DNA from: Berkiella_A sp963976875
Lineage (GTDB): Bacteria > Pseudomonadota > Gammaproteobacteria > Berkiellales > Berkiellaceae
Direction of reading: 5' to 3'
NCBI GenBank assembly: GCA_963976875.1
Contig: CAXBML010000013.1
Location: 12,490-76,489, forward strand
Length of the DNA: 64,000 nucleotides
Below, in pieces: positions 1-9,533 of the stretch (the first letter of the stretch is position 1; each line of letters opens with the position of its first letter). The notes beneath the pieces were generated by a model, which saw nothing but the letters and a program-made list of their open reading frames with translations, made no database searches and had not been told where the DNA came from. Both the position numbers and the translations under genes were made by a program.

Positions 1-1
1 T

Positions 2-532
2 CCGAAAAATGGCACAACACGAATATTTAAAGTCAAAGGCAGTGTAGAAAATATAGGCAGTGATATCTCTTTTGCCCAAATATACTACCAACATCGCTGG
101 TTGCATACTTTTGAGAATGACATCAAATCCTTGTTCCGGATTGAACTCGGTGCAACAACGCCCCAAACAGAAGACAAAGTGCCACTCTCACAACGCTTTT
201 TTGCCGGTGGTGATACTAGTATACGAGGTTTTGCCTATAGAAGTTTGCCTGCTGAAATTGACAAAGATGATGTACGCCAACCGGTGGGTGGTAGCTATTT
301 GTTTATAAGCAGCTTAGAGTTTTCAAAGCCCATCAAAGCCCCTTTAGGCGGCCATGTCTTTGTCGATACGGGTAATGCGTTTAGAAGCAGCCGAGATAAC
401 TTGCAAGTGGGTGTGGGTGTTGGTCTAAATTATGACACGCGCTTTGGTCCCATAAAATTCTCTGTTGCAAAACCCTTGACCAATGCGGCTAATTCTTGGC
501 GCATCCATGCGACCTTTGGGCCAGAAGTTTAA
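2..532 (+). CDS. tamA: TamA, translocation and assembly module outer-membrane protein (5' truncated by window edge)
   Basis: The reading frame is open from the first bases of the window, so the gene starts upstream and only about 176 C-terminal residues are visible. They show the hallmarks of a BamA/TamA (Omp85) barrel end: a segment F-F-A-G-G-D-T-S-I-R-G-F-A-Y resembling the conserved (V/I)RG(F/Y) lid-loop motif, then GGHVFVDTGNAF and GVGVGLNYDTRFGPIKFSVAKPL, which are amphipathic terminal strands. In the family this barrel works with the inner-membrane-anchored TamB to move proteins or lipids to the outer membrane. The next same-strand gene encodes TamB, supporting TamA over BamA. The usual terminal aromatic residue is not obvious; the protein ends FGPEV. 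Confidence 0.85.
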   Translation, partial: PKNGTTRIFKVKGSVENIGSDISFAQIYYQHRWLHTFENDIKSLFRIELGATTPQTEDKVPLSQRFFAGGDTSIRGFAYRSLPAEIDKDDVRQPVGGSYLFISSLEFSKPIKAPLGGHVFVDTGNAFRSSRDNLQVGVGVGLNYDTRFGPIKFSVAKPLTNAANSWRIHATFGPEV

Positions 533-794
533 CGAGTTGCTTTGATACGACTAGATACGTTTGCCTCTAGCTCCTGTGAATCTTGTCCTTCAGCTTGCCC
601 TACCCTATTCCTATCGCTGTATTGCACGAGTGTTGTACTGGGATCAAAGCTTCGTCTTCGTCAGCATGATTCTGAGTTGCAGTATGAGTAAAAAATAAAT
701 CGCTTAATTTAGACCACAAAGAAGTACCTTGGGGTTCGTCTGTTTTAGGTGCTGCACTATTATTAACTTTAGAAAAAATTGCAGAGAAATAATC
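529..794 (-). pseudogene. Possible frameshifted gene remnant in the tamA-tamB spacer
   Basis: The 550-bp spacer between tamA and tamB is unusually long. On the minus strand two adjoining frames read like protein. Residues beginning DYFSAIFSKVNNSAAPKTDE run to an in-frame stop at 600-602. The adjacent frame continues GQAEGQDSQELEANVSSRIK and ends at 529-531, across the tamA stop codon. Joined by a single frameshift near 600-620 this would be the last 80 or so residues of a polar protein. No start codon or family could be recognised. It may be a decayed effector tail or chance. The rest of the spacer (795-1084) shows no gene. Confidence 0.3.
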
Positions 795-1084
795 CTATCA
801 GATAATATTTGGTGAATCGTTTGTGAATGACTCTCTCAACTTCTGTAAGGATGTGGATTGCAATATTGTTAGGCAGATGACTTGTAGGTGAGAGAAAACA
901 AGGAAAATTCCTTAAATTACAAACATTTTAGCAGGATTATAAATGTGTACTTACTCTACATGAATCAAGCTAATTTTTTCTAGCAGGTTGATTTATAGGG
1001 CTTTAATTATTTAACGCCTATATGGGTTTCACATAACCACAATACGGGTTAGAATGGCTTCTGATTTACCGGACTAGCACATAA

Positions 1085-3508
1085 ATGGTTAAACACGTAG
1101 AACCTCTTTTTTTATATAAAAAACTAATTAAATCAATTAGCTATACTATTTTGGGCGCCACGGCTTGCCTAGGATTTTGCTTGTTTACCAATACGGGTAG
1201 TATTGCGACCTTAAACTTAATTAACGACTTCACGCCCTACACTATAGAATTTGAGGAATTTTCAGGATATCTGGCAGGTAACTTTCAGTTGACCCATTTA
1301 TCACTTGATATCAATCAATACCAAATTAAAACAAATAAATTAAGCCTTTCATGGCAACCGCTGAAAATACTCAATAAAAAGCTGCATATTACAGATTTTA
1401 AAACAACCGAGCTGCAACTCAAAACAAATACGAGTGCAAGCGAAGATGACATAGACAGCTCAGTATCGAATACAATAACTGATGCGACCCCCCCAAAAGA
1501 TATTAAGCTGATTCAACATGATATTAATCAATGGCTACCCGTTGAAGTCATTGTTGATAATGCAGAGATTTTTGAAGCAACATTAAATATAAATGAACAA
1601 AAACAAGAAATTAAGATATTTAAAATATCTCAATTTCGGTCTTCAAAAATTATTCGAACAAGCCTCATTGACTATGAAGGCCATTATGGTTTTTTACATG
1701 CCCAGCACGATAAAAAGCTAAACATACATTGGGATTTTGTATTACCTGAAAAGCTAGCTCATATATATGCCCTGAGTGAAGTAAAATCTAACGGTGATAT
1801 TTCTATATTAATTGATGATGTGGATGACGACCAAGATCAAGTTAAAGCTGTTTTACAAGCAAAATCATTCAAGCACAACCAGTATAACTTTAAAGATATG
1901 AGTATCAATCTTAGTGGGTCTTTGATTCAACACTCTATTGCCATAAAGGGCACATCTAATAACACCCCCGTTGATCTTAAAATAAATGGGCTATTGGAAA
2001 AAAACAGTTGGCTAGCAAATATCACCCACGCCAAAATAGACGATCCTCGTCTAAAAGCGCATACAAAAAATACAGGCGCTATTCGCATATCTTATCAAGA
2101 TAATTGGTATCTACATTCTGATTTAAAGCTATTAGGCCAAAAAGTTTATGGCGACTTAACCATTAACCACAATGCCCCTTTTAATCTGAAAGGTCAGTTT
2201 ACAATTGAAGTCAATCAATTAGAAAGCCTAAAAGCGTTTATCCCTGGGCTAGCCAAGGCGCAAGGCAAAGCAAAGGGGCTGGTTCATATTCGTGGTACGA
2301 TGGCAGCGCCCAAATTAACCGGCAATGCAACGATAAAAACATTAAGTTACCCTGTCCCTCAGTACGGCGTGACAGCGATATTTAATGATATCCACCTCAA
2401 TAAACAAAGTGATAAAATCACTATTGATGGCAGGGGTTCAATGAGCCATGGTGGTAATTTTTCAGTGCAAGGTAGTGCGCAAATGACACCTCAGCCCAAC
2501 CTGATACTCAAACTACAGGGCCATGATCTCATTGTCAGCAACACACCAGAATACTTTATTAAAGCATCCCCTAATTTGACATTATCCTACCAAGATAATA
2601 TTCCCAAACTTGAAGGGAATATATTTGTTCCAGAAGCTCAAATTAATCGCCACAAGCATATTAAAAAAGCCATACGAACAAATGACGTTGTGATAGTCAG
2701 TAAAAATAAACCACAAATAAACCCAAAGAAAAACTTTAGATCTATCTACCAAGATTTAAATATTGTATTGGGGGATAAAATATTCTATAAAGATCAAGGC
2801 TTATCCAGCCAAATCACAGGCCAACTGAACTTACAACAAAAGCCGGACAATATCCCTACTTTAAAAGGCAAGTTAAATCTTATTAATGGAAAGTACAAAT
2901 TCCAAGGCCGTGTATTCGAGCTGACACATGGGCAGCTACATTTCTCAGGTGGGCCTATGAATAAGCCACTCATCGAGGTAGAAGCTAAGCAAAAAATTAT
3001 GCCGCTGATTGCCACTAAAAAATCGACATTACCATCCGAGCCTATTGAGGTCGGCGTAAAACTATCTGGAGAAATCGGCCAGCCTACTGTACAGTTCTTC
3101 TCGAGCCCAACCATGCCTGAAGCAGATATTATGTCTTATTTGATTCTAGGCCAACCACAAAGCGAAGCCTCTGGCGCTCAAGCAGAACTCTTGTTTCAGG
3201 CTGTCTCACAACTCTCAAATATGTTTGGAAATGGCAAAAAAGGCGGCGGAATATTTGATTTAGCTGAACGTTTAAAATTAGATCACTTTGGCCTATCCAA
3301 AGGTAACTCAAATAGTTTAGAAGATACGATACTCACCGTTGGCAAGCAGTTATCTGACAGATTATATTTAAATTATAGCCTAGGCTTTTTAGACACCAGC
3401 AATACCTTTGGCTTGCAATATGTATTGGGCAAAAATGTGAGTGTAGAAGCACAAACCGGCACTACTGGTAGTAGCGCCGACTTGGTTGTATCTTTTGATA
3501 CGGGTTAA
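1085..3508 (+). CDS. tamB: TamB, inner-membrane-anchored translocation and assembly module protein
   Basis: This 807-residue protein has one N-terminal membrane anchor (about residues 17-38), a long beta-rich body, and a C-terminal DUF490/TamB domain. The terminal part shows the family pattern: GQLHFSGGPMNKPLIEVEA, then SPTMPEADIMSYLILGQP, and an ending rich in LTVGKQLSDRLYLNYSLGF. TamB spans the periplasm as a hydrophobic groove and partners TamA, encoded just upstream. E. coli TamB is about 1260 residues, so this is a short version, with the loss lying in the repetitive middle. The ATG start has no strong Shine-Dalgarno sequence, but the anchor begins soon after it. Confidence 0.88.
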   Translation: MVKHVEPLFLYKKLIKSISYTILGATACLGFCLFTNTGSIATLNLINDFTPYTIEFEEFSGYLAGNFQLTHLSLDINQYQIKTNKLSLSWQPLKILNKKLHITDFKTTELQLKTNTSASEDDIDSSVSNTITDATPPKDIKLIQHDINQWLPVEVIVDNAEIFEATLNINEQKQEIKIFKISQFRSSKIIRTSLIDYEGHYGFLHAQHDKKLNIHWDFVLPEKLAHIYALSEVKSNGDISILIDDVDDDQDQVKAVLQAKSFKHNQYNFKDMSINLSGSLIQHSIAIKGTSNNTPVDLKINGLLEKNSWLANITHAKIDDPRLKAHTKNTGAIRISYQDNWYLHSDLKLLGQKVYGDLTINHNAPFNLKGQFTIEVNQLESLKAFIPGLAKAQGKAKGLVHIRGTMAAPKLTGNATIKTLSYPVPQYGVTAIFNDIHLNKQSDKITIDGRGSMSHGGNFSVQGSAQMTPQPNLILKLQGHDLIVSNTPEYFIKASPNLTLSYQDNIPKLEGNIFVPEAQINRHKHIKKAIRTNDVVIVSKNKPQINPKKNFRSIYQDLNIVLGDKIFYKDQGLSSQITGQLNLQQKPDNIPTLKGKLNLINGKYKFQGRVFELTHGQLHFSGGPMNKPLIEVEAKQKIMPLIATKKSTLPSEPIEVGVKLSGEIGQPTVQFFSSPTMPEADIMSYLILGQPQSEASGAQAELLFQAVSQLSNMFGNGKKGGGIFDLAERLKLDHFGLSKGNSNSLEDTILTVGKQLSDRLYLNYSLGFLDTSNTFGLQYVLGKNVSVEAQTGTTGSSADLVVSFDTG

Positions 3509-3512
3509 TGCT

Positions 3513-4442
3513 TTAGATTTTAGGTTTATTAAGACTGAGTAATTTTTCAGCGCAATCTCCTAATGATTGCGTGCAGGACGCTTTCAAATCTATTTGATAT
3601 GGCGCATGCACATCTAACTCAAGCACTTTGACTTTACTTCCAGTGCATTCACACAACTTACATGCAAAACGCAAATACGCAACAGACAATATTTCTGCCA
3701 TTTCTGCGTCTTCTAGCAAATAATGCAAAGATTTTACAATAGGTTCTTTTATAGCTTTATATTTTTTAGTTCCTTTTGAATCCCAGCAGCGTACCAAATC
3801 CATTCTATGAGTCATATTAAGAACTTCTCGCGCCAACTTAGCCTTATCAAGTTTTTGCTCGTCTTCCTCACCTTCAAATCCATTGTAACGCTCTTGAGCA
3901 ATAAATTTAGGCTTGCCTTTGCTCATCGCTTCAGCGATATTCCTTAATAGTGATAAACCAAAGCCCAATTGAGTTGCCAAAATTTGAAACATTTGAGCAG
4001 ATCGTAATACATGTTGAGAACCAAGATGAACACTGTCTTCATTTAATCTGCCAATTCTAAGACAAAAGGCAGCCAATCGAACACAGGCATTTTCTTCTCG
4101 TGTAAAACTTTTTGCAATATTTCTCCAGCGATTTGATCCCATTTCACTAATGCTGGTTAGTAATCTCTGTGAGATAATCCACTGTCTAGTTGCATGCGTA
4201 CTATCATGATTTGGATGGAAGACAGTAAATTCTTTACTATTAACTTTACCGACTTTAAAATCAGAGATATCCAGCTTATAGGGAATGTTGATAATTACAT
4301 CTGATATGGTTTGTAAAACATCCCATTCCAGCAAAAGCGTTTTTTCCCAATATTTTGTATGTTTTTTTCCAAATTCAGGAAAATCAAATTCAATTGATTT
4401 TCCTGTTTTGGATGGTAATACATTTTTTCTAAAAATCAACAT
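3513..4442 (-). CDS. Putative SidE-type phosphodiesterase domain protein (DupA/DupB-like)
   Basis: No annotation is obvious at first sight for this 309-residue protein, but it carries the spaced pattern I associate with the phosphodiesterase domain of Legionella SidE/Dup enzymes. It has FHPNHDSTHATRQ (His76, His79, His83), then LAAFCLRIGRLNED with Glu135, a helix RSAQMFQILATQLGFG, and THRMDLVRC with His212. In SdeA the catalytic residues are two His and one Glu with comparable spacing. No mono-ADP-ribosyltransferase motif is present, so if real it resembles the stand-alone Dup hydrolases that remove phosphoribosyl-linked ubiquitin. It is the last gene of an operon with a kinase-ankyrin effector candidate, nine bases after the preceding small gene. 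The family call is from pattern memory; an HD-like hydrolase of another family is the alternative. Confidence 0.5.
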   Translation of the reverse strand: MLIFRKNVLPSKTGKSIEFDFPEFGKKHTKYWEKTLLLEWDVLQTISDVIINIPYKLDISDFKVGKVNSKEFTVFHPNHDSTHATRQWIISQRLLTSISEMGSNRWRNIAKSFTREENACVRLAAFCLRIGRLNEDSVHLGSQHVLRSAQMFQILATQLGFGLSLLRNIAEAMSKGKPKFIAQERYNGFEGEEDEQKLDKAKLAREVLNMTHRMDLVRCWDSKGTKKYKAIKEPIVKSLHYLLEDAEMAEILSVAYLRFACKLCECTGSKVKVLELDVHAPYQIDLKASCTQSLGDCAEKLLSLNKPKI

Positions 4443-4451
4443 AATACACTC

Positions 4452-4655
4452 TTAAGCTATATTCTTAGAACATTGGTGCAACATGTTAAATAACAAACCT
4501 TTTGTTAAACTACCATTTTCTTCATCTAAGGATGCGCTTTGCTCCTTTTCACGTTTATCTATTCCTCTGACCACAGCTTTTATTTCTATCGGCAACTTAT
4601 CTAGTCCTAGAAATTCTGAAGATGATAACAAATCTTTAGTGTTTAATTTTGACAT
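4452..4655 (-). CDS. Small hypothetical protein between two effector candidates
   Basis: This is a 67-residue, charged, probably helical protein without a signal peptide or recognised domain (MSKLNTKDLLSSSEFLGLDK at its start). The chosen ATG has GGGAG ten bases upstream, inside the end of the preceding gene. A TTG three codons earlier (4664) overlaps the preceding stop but leaves almost no room for ribosome binding. The tight packing (no gap upstream, nine bases to the next gene) says it is co-translated with its neighbours. A dedicated chaperone or an immunity-type partner for the large protein is conceivable but unsupported by motifs. Confidence 0.55.
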   Translation of the reverse strand: MSKLNTKDLLSSSEFLGLDKLPIEIKAVVRGIDKREKEQSASLDEENGSLTKGLLFNMLHQCSKNIA

Positions 4656-4660
4656 TTCAT

Positions 4661-7600
4661 TCAAGCTCCCATTCTTGCAGTTAATTTTGATTTGTTTTTT
4701 TGCTCAATTTGGTATCCCATGGCATTTAACTGTTCTAAGTAGGTTTCTACTGCCTCGTCTAATTGCTCAGTTAACACTGGCTCAAAAGGGTATACTTCGC
4801 TGGGTGTCTTCGCGGAGGTATTGATTAGCTGCTTTTTAACAAACTCTCTTAATAAATCCTCATTATGAATAACAATCTGAGAAGACGCACAATCAACCGA
4901 CATAAAGAGCACTGGCGCTTGGCCTGCATCAACATTGTTATCCGCAAAATTAACCTGCACTTTTTTACCTTTATAATAATCTATATAGGCTAATGCCTTA
5001 TTTGGTACCGCCTGATGACACTCTAACAGCCCTACTGTATCTTCAAATCTCCCTGTCTCTAGTGCACGTTGATAACTCCTTTCAATTGCAGACTCCACCT
5101 TTGTTGAAACAATCGTCCCCTTCACAACACTGTTTTTACGCAAAGCATAATTTGTTGCGCTTCTGCTTAAGCTAACTTGATCCATCAATAGATGCATGTT
5201 GCTTTCTTTCGCCATCTTAAAGGCTTTGTCTCGAATTAACCTTGCTTCATCATGTGTTAATTGAGAAAACAATTTTGGATGGCTATCATCAAATTTTAAT
5301 AATGACTTATACGAATCATTATTTAAATATACAAGATTATTGGGTTCCAATCCCGCATTCTTAGCATCATTCATTAAATTACCAATAGATGAACCTTTTC
5401 CGGATGCTTGACCGCCGCCGACAAACATAACCACTGGCTCCTGATTATCCGCAGACGACTTGTATTGATAAAATGGATTAAACCGGAAATATTGGGTGAT
5501 CATGCCATCTAATTTCTGACCTAACAGTTCTTGATAAGCTCTTTGTGTCTCAATTTTAGTAGCCAACTGTTGGACATTTGATATTTCAGCGCAATACGGT
5601 ATCGGGAACGATATTTTTTGAGCGGCACAAACAGCGGCACGCTCATGACAATTGCCTCTTATATCCCCCTGTATTATTAACTTCATTCGCTCAGAAACTT
5701 TAGACTCAAGATTATTATATAAATCACTCAGTTTTTCCTTCACTTCAGGTTTTAATTTTGCGACAACTTTTTCGACAACTTCATTTCGTGTTTGTTCGTC
5801 TGCTGTTTTAAGATATACGGTTACATATGCCGATACATCCTGGAGTAATTGCCTCTCAGGTCTAAAAGCAACCAAATCTATAGGGGATTGTTTCGTAGCT
5901 TCCATCATCGCCCCAATAACAGCAGGTGTTTGATAAATATTTCGACTATCTAAAAATGAAAAATTCTCTGGCTCTAATTTTTCAGGAATAGACGTTTTGT
6001 GAGTCTTATCCGCTCTTTTGGACAAATACTGCATTAACACGCCCATTGAACCAATCGTTGGCACCTCAGGGAACAACTGCTCTGCGGTATCTACTATATC
6101 TTCTATAGTTGAACCACCTTTTATGTTGTTTCTCTTGTTTTGCAATTCGGCAAGCGCTCTTCTATATTGGCTGTTTAGTGTTTTGAATTCCCTAGCAGTA
6201 TCCAAATATGGATTTAACGCATCTGCCAGATTATAAAACCCAACTTGTTTTGATAAAATAAATAAGGCTTGTTCCACCTGTATTAGTTCTTGATGAATCT
6301 TATCAGAATCTCTGCGTATAGCTGTAATCTCTTCTTGTGTAGCGTGATTGTTCAACTTCTCATTGGCTTGTAATAATTTATCAATTCGCTTTGACAAAAC
6401 TGTTTTCGAAATCCTGACGTTATCCTCATCCTTTTTATGCTTAAGATGCAACTGTTTTATTTCAGCATTCTCGACCAGAAGATTTTTAAACTTATCCTCA
6501 CTTAACTTGATATTGCCTAGGTTATGTTGACTTAATAATAGTAAAATAAGACTGGTATTATTATGTTCTACAGCTATATCCAAGGCACACTGCCCTCTTG
6601 CATTTTCTAAAGCTGGATCAGAACCAGACAATAGCAATTTTTGCATTTGAGCCGTATTGCCATTACGCGCTACGCCGTGTATGGATAGATCTTTCTCTTG
6701 TTCCACGCTTGCTTTTAATTCTTGATGCAATTTAGCTTTATGAAGCAACTGGTTATTATATAAAATAGTATCTTGCAGTGATTTTTCAAAAGCAGCATCA
6801 TTGTTTTCCAAAAACATAGATCTTAAAGATATATCCGCAAACCCGTCAATAAATTTAAATTTATCCTGAATATCTTTTAACAGAAATGGCCCGGTAAATT
6901 CTAATAATGAATGTCCACCACTCACCGCTGACATGGTTGAAATCATAGATTTAAAATAATTTTCGATCGCCGCTTTATCTTTAAATTGTAGATTTCCATC
7001 ATCATGCAATTTCATCATCATTTTCATTTGTACTAATAGAGTTCCAGAGATACTATTAGAAAAAGGGTGAACCAATTGTTCCATAGCATAATTTGTCCAA
7101 TTAGCATTAACACTATATGTAGAGCGGTCACTTGGCTTAAAGTAACAAAAGGCTTCCTCTGATAACGCCGCATCATCTCCAGCTAGTGGCATATGACCTT
7201 GCATTATGCCCAAATGACCCGCCCTGGTACTTTCTTGTCCATCTGGTTTTGAAACTCTCCCACGGTTATCGCCCTCATAAATCCCTGCTTGATAAATTTC
7301 ATTACCTGGCAAATCTTCACCATCATATAAGCCTTTTTTATTATATTTTTGTATTTTCGTACTTAAAATCATAGACAACCGTGTTGATTTGACAATCAAT
7401 AAAGCTTTTTCTTTAAGTTCATCACTATACTCAGGGTTATTTTGAATCCGATTAATCATGTCTGCATATTCTTTGTGCATATCATAGTCCTCATCCGCTA
7501 TCTGGCCTGAGAATAGACGATCGATACTTTCTTGCTCTTTTGTGCTAATGCCTTTAATCAAATCATCGGGATTTCCCCCTGTCGTTAGTCTGTCAGTTTG

Positions 7601-9223
7601 TTCTTTTGCATAATCACGTTTTAGTACGCGTTTACCTGACTTTTTGAATACCTTGGCATCAATATCACCACCCAATCCTTCAAAACAATCTTTAATGGAT
7701 TGATAATGCAATTTAAGCTGTTTCAACTGAGCAGATTCTAATGCCGATTGACTGCTATTAATCGACAAATGTGTTTCAAAATAGCGTCTAGAAGCATCAT
7801 GATTAATAATCTCAGGTGCTTTTGAGACATGGTATTCCTCTAAAACTGAGTCATTAAGCCATTCTGTCAGCAAAGATTTTTCTGCTTGTGTTTTAAAACC
7901 ATTAAGATAAAGTGTTTTCAGTTGTTTTGTTTTTTCAATCTCTGTATCTTGATATCGGTCAATCAACAACAATAATGCTTGTCCAACTGAAATCGTGATC
8001 GGGGCTTTTGCATCTGGGTTTGACTCCTGGTCAAGATCAAAATATTTATTAACCGGCGATTCATTTAAAGATTTGGCTTGCGCCAATCTGGACAAAACTT
8101 CCTGAATATCAGGTCTTTGTGCCGGATTTTTTGATTTCATTCTTGAAATCAAATGCTTCATTTCATCGTCACATTGACCTAATTTTAAATCTCTCTCAAA
8201 TAAAACGCCTAATGCATAAATATCAGAAGCATATGAATATACACCGTCATGTTGGGCCCAGTGTCCATCATTCCTATTTGTCGCATCACGATTTTTCTTC
8301 CAAACGCCAATTTCAGGCGCCATATATCGCCGGCTGCCTCTTGCTTTGCCTGTTACCTTTGTCTCTTGTCCATCTTGCAATGCAAAAGACAAATCAAAAT
8401 CTATAGGGATAATCTGCCCCTCTTCATCGATTAATAGATTACCTGGATGAATGTCTCCATGAACAATATTTTTTTCTTGTAAAGACAAAATTGCTTTTGC
8501 CGCCTCTAAGCCTACGGCTATTTTTTGATGTCTAGAGTTTATATTGCCCAATTCACTTCCAAGCTCTACTCCAGGCAAATGCTTCATGATGGTATATTCT
8601 TTATCTTGAATTGTTTTTATACCATTTTTTCCCGTTATCCACCTCGTTGCTGCAGAACGTTTAACGACAAAGCCGCCTAAGTGATAGCCCATTTTTTTTG
8701 CCATAATTTTGTTGGCATTATTTTTTGATTTATTTGCGATTCTAACAACATCAGATGAACCATCTTCCCATTGAATAGTTTTGATAAGACAGCTTTTCCC
8801 ATGAGCAATAATGCCTTCTTTTATAAGGTTCCCTTGAGAATCTGTGAAATATTTTGCTCTTGCCACAGCGCCCAATTTAGGGCCTTGCTCTGTTTGCATG
8901 ACAATGAAAGAATGGTTTAGTTCAGGATGTTGCTTTCTAGAAATCATGTAAGTTTCTGCTAAGCCCGTTGTACTTTGCTGATACATAATGCTTTTTGCTT
9001 TTTCCCACTCTTCGGTGCTAATACACAATTTTGAATTTTCAGCTTTATGCCAAGAATCTTCTATACCAATCTTATCTGTAGGCTGCGGCTCAGCTTTTAC
9101 TTCGTCACTGCTGAACACAGGATCTGTATTTTTGTTTGAGACTAAATAATTATTAATTAAAGGCAACTGCCTAATATCTAACAGTTTGGCCCATGGCATA
9201 AGCCCTTGTAAAAATGTGGTCAT
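4661..9223 (-). CDS. Giant effector candidate: protein kinase - ankyrin - coiled coil - zeta-like P-loop kinase
   Basis: This 1520-residue multidomain protein begins its domain series with a eukaryotic-type protein kinase at about residues 105-385. The catalytic loop is HGDIHPGNLLID (Asp257, Asn262), the metal-binding segment IDFD (274-277) replaces DFG, and GSRRYMAPE (296-304) is followed by SDIYALGVLFE. Residues about 845-905 form two degenerate ankyrin repeats. Residues 905-985 look like a coiled coil. Near residues 1262-1275 a Walker A sequence VGGGQASGKGSS, followed by LNNDSYK and a basic helical region, resembles zeta-toxin/AAA-type small-molecule kinases. The unassigned middle holds a striking SGGHSLLEF segment. 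It heads an operon with a small gene and a SidE-PDE-like gene. There is no signal peptide. A translocated effector is the simplest reading, but a large polymorphic toxin is possible. Confidence 0.75.
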   Translation of the reverse strand: MTTFLQGLMPWAKLLDIRQLPLINNYLVSNKNTDPVFSSDEVKAEPQPTDKIGIEDSWHKAENSKLCISTEEWEKAKSIMYQQSTTGLAETYMISRKQHPELNHSFIVMQTEQGPKLGAVARAKYFTDSQGNLIKEGIIAHGKSCLIKTIQWEDGSSDVVRIANKSKNNANKIMAKKMGYHLGGFVVKRSAATRWITGKNGIKTIQDKEYTIMKHLPGVELGSELGNINSRHQKIAVGLEAAKAILSLQEKNIVHGDIHPGNLLIDEEGQIIPIDFDLSFALQDGQETKVTGKARGSRRYMAPEIGVWKKNRDATNRNDGHWAQHDGVYSYASDIYALGVLFERDLKLGQCDDEMKHLISRMKSKNPAQRPDIQEVLSRLAQAKSLNESPVNKYFDLDQESNPDAKAPITISVGQALLLLIDRYQDTEIEKTKQLKTLYLNGFKTQAEKSLLTEWLNDSVLEEYHVSKAPEIINHDASRRYFETHLSINSSQSALESAQLKQLKLHYQSIKDCFEGLGGDIDAKVFKKSGKRVLKRDYAKEQTDRLTTGGNPDDLIKGISTKEQESIDRLFSGQIADEDYDMHKEYADMINRIQNNPEYSDELKEKALLIVKSTRLSMILSTKIQKYNKKGLYDGEDLPGNEIYQAGIYEGDNRGRVSKPDGQESTRAGHLGIMQGHMPLAGDDAALSEEAFCYFKPSDRSTYSVNANWTNYAMEQLVHPFSNSISGTLLVQMKMMMKLHDDGNLQFKDKAAIENYFKSMISTMSAVSGGHSLLEFTGPFLLKDIQDKFKFIDGFADISLRSMFLENNDAAFEKSLQDTILYNNQLLHKAKLHQELKASVEQEKDLSIHGVARNGNTAQMQKLLLSGSDPALENARGQCALDIAVEHNNTSLILLLLSQHNLGNIKLSEDKFKNLLVENAEIKQLHLKHKKDEDNVRISKTVLSKRIDKLLQANEKLNNHATQEEITAIRRDSDKIHQELIQVEQALFILSKQVGFYNLADALNPYLDTAREFKTLNSQYRRALAELQNKRNNIKGGSTIEDIVDTAEQLFPEVPTIGSMGVLMQYLSKRADKTHKTSIPEKLEPENFSFLDSRNIYQTPAVIGAMMEATKQSPIDLVAFRPERQLLQDVSAYVTVYLKTADEQTRNEVVEKVVAKLKPEVKEKLSDLYNNLESKVSERMKLIIQGDIRGNCHERAAVCAAQKISFPIPYCAEISNVQQLATKIETQRAYQELLGQKLDGMITQYFRFNPFYQYKSSADNQEPVVMFVGGGQASGKGSSIGNLMNDAKNAGLEPNNLVYLNNDSYKSLLKFDDSHPKLFSQLTHDEARLIRDKAFKMAKESNMHLLMDQVSLSRSATNYALRKNSVVKGTIVSTKVESAIERSYQRALETGRFEDTVGLLECHQAVPNKALAYIDYYKGKKVQVNFADNNVDAGQAPVLFMSVDCASSQIVIHNEDLLREFVKKQLINTSAKTPSEVYPFEPVLTEQLDEAVETYLEQLNAMGYQIEQKNKSKLTARMGA

Positions 9224-9501
9224 GATATTGCTTCTCCCTCATTTGTGAGTGAATATTTACTTTTATGAGTAAAGAATACAAGTTGACACCTGCTCCAGCA
9301 ATGTTAGTTGTCAGAATTATAATTTTGTGCGATGGAAGGCTAATCTCATCAGATATCTGCTTAGGTTTAGGGCAGCTCTAAATTATTTGACATATACACA
9401 AATCTTTACTGCATATCCCAACAATTTAAATCGATAAAAAATGATTCTGAGTAATTTATAGAGAGGATTATTATTGATTCATAGGCGAATACCTATGATA
9501 G

Positions 9502-9524
9502 AAAAAACCCGCCAGGCAGGCGGG
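9502..9524 (-). terminator. Rho-independent terminator of rpoS
   Basis: Read on the minus strand, a perfect 6-bp G+C stem (CCCGCC / GGCGGG, 9508-9513 with 9519-9524) with a 5-nt loop is followed directly by six T residues (9502-9507). It sits 10 bases after the rpoS stop. The remainder of the 310-bp spacer (9224-9501) presumably holds the promoter of the downstream kinase gene; nothing else is visible. Confidence 0.85.
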
Positions 9525-9533
9525 AAATAAAAT

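Noticed and set aside
4483..4824. A 113-codon plus-strand frame across the kinase operon joint
   Set aside because: It runs antisense to two well-supported genes and lacks a ribosome site.
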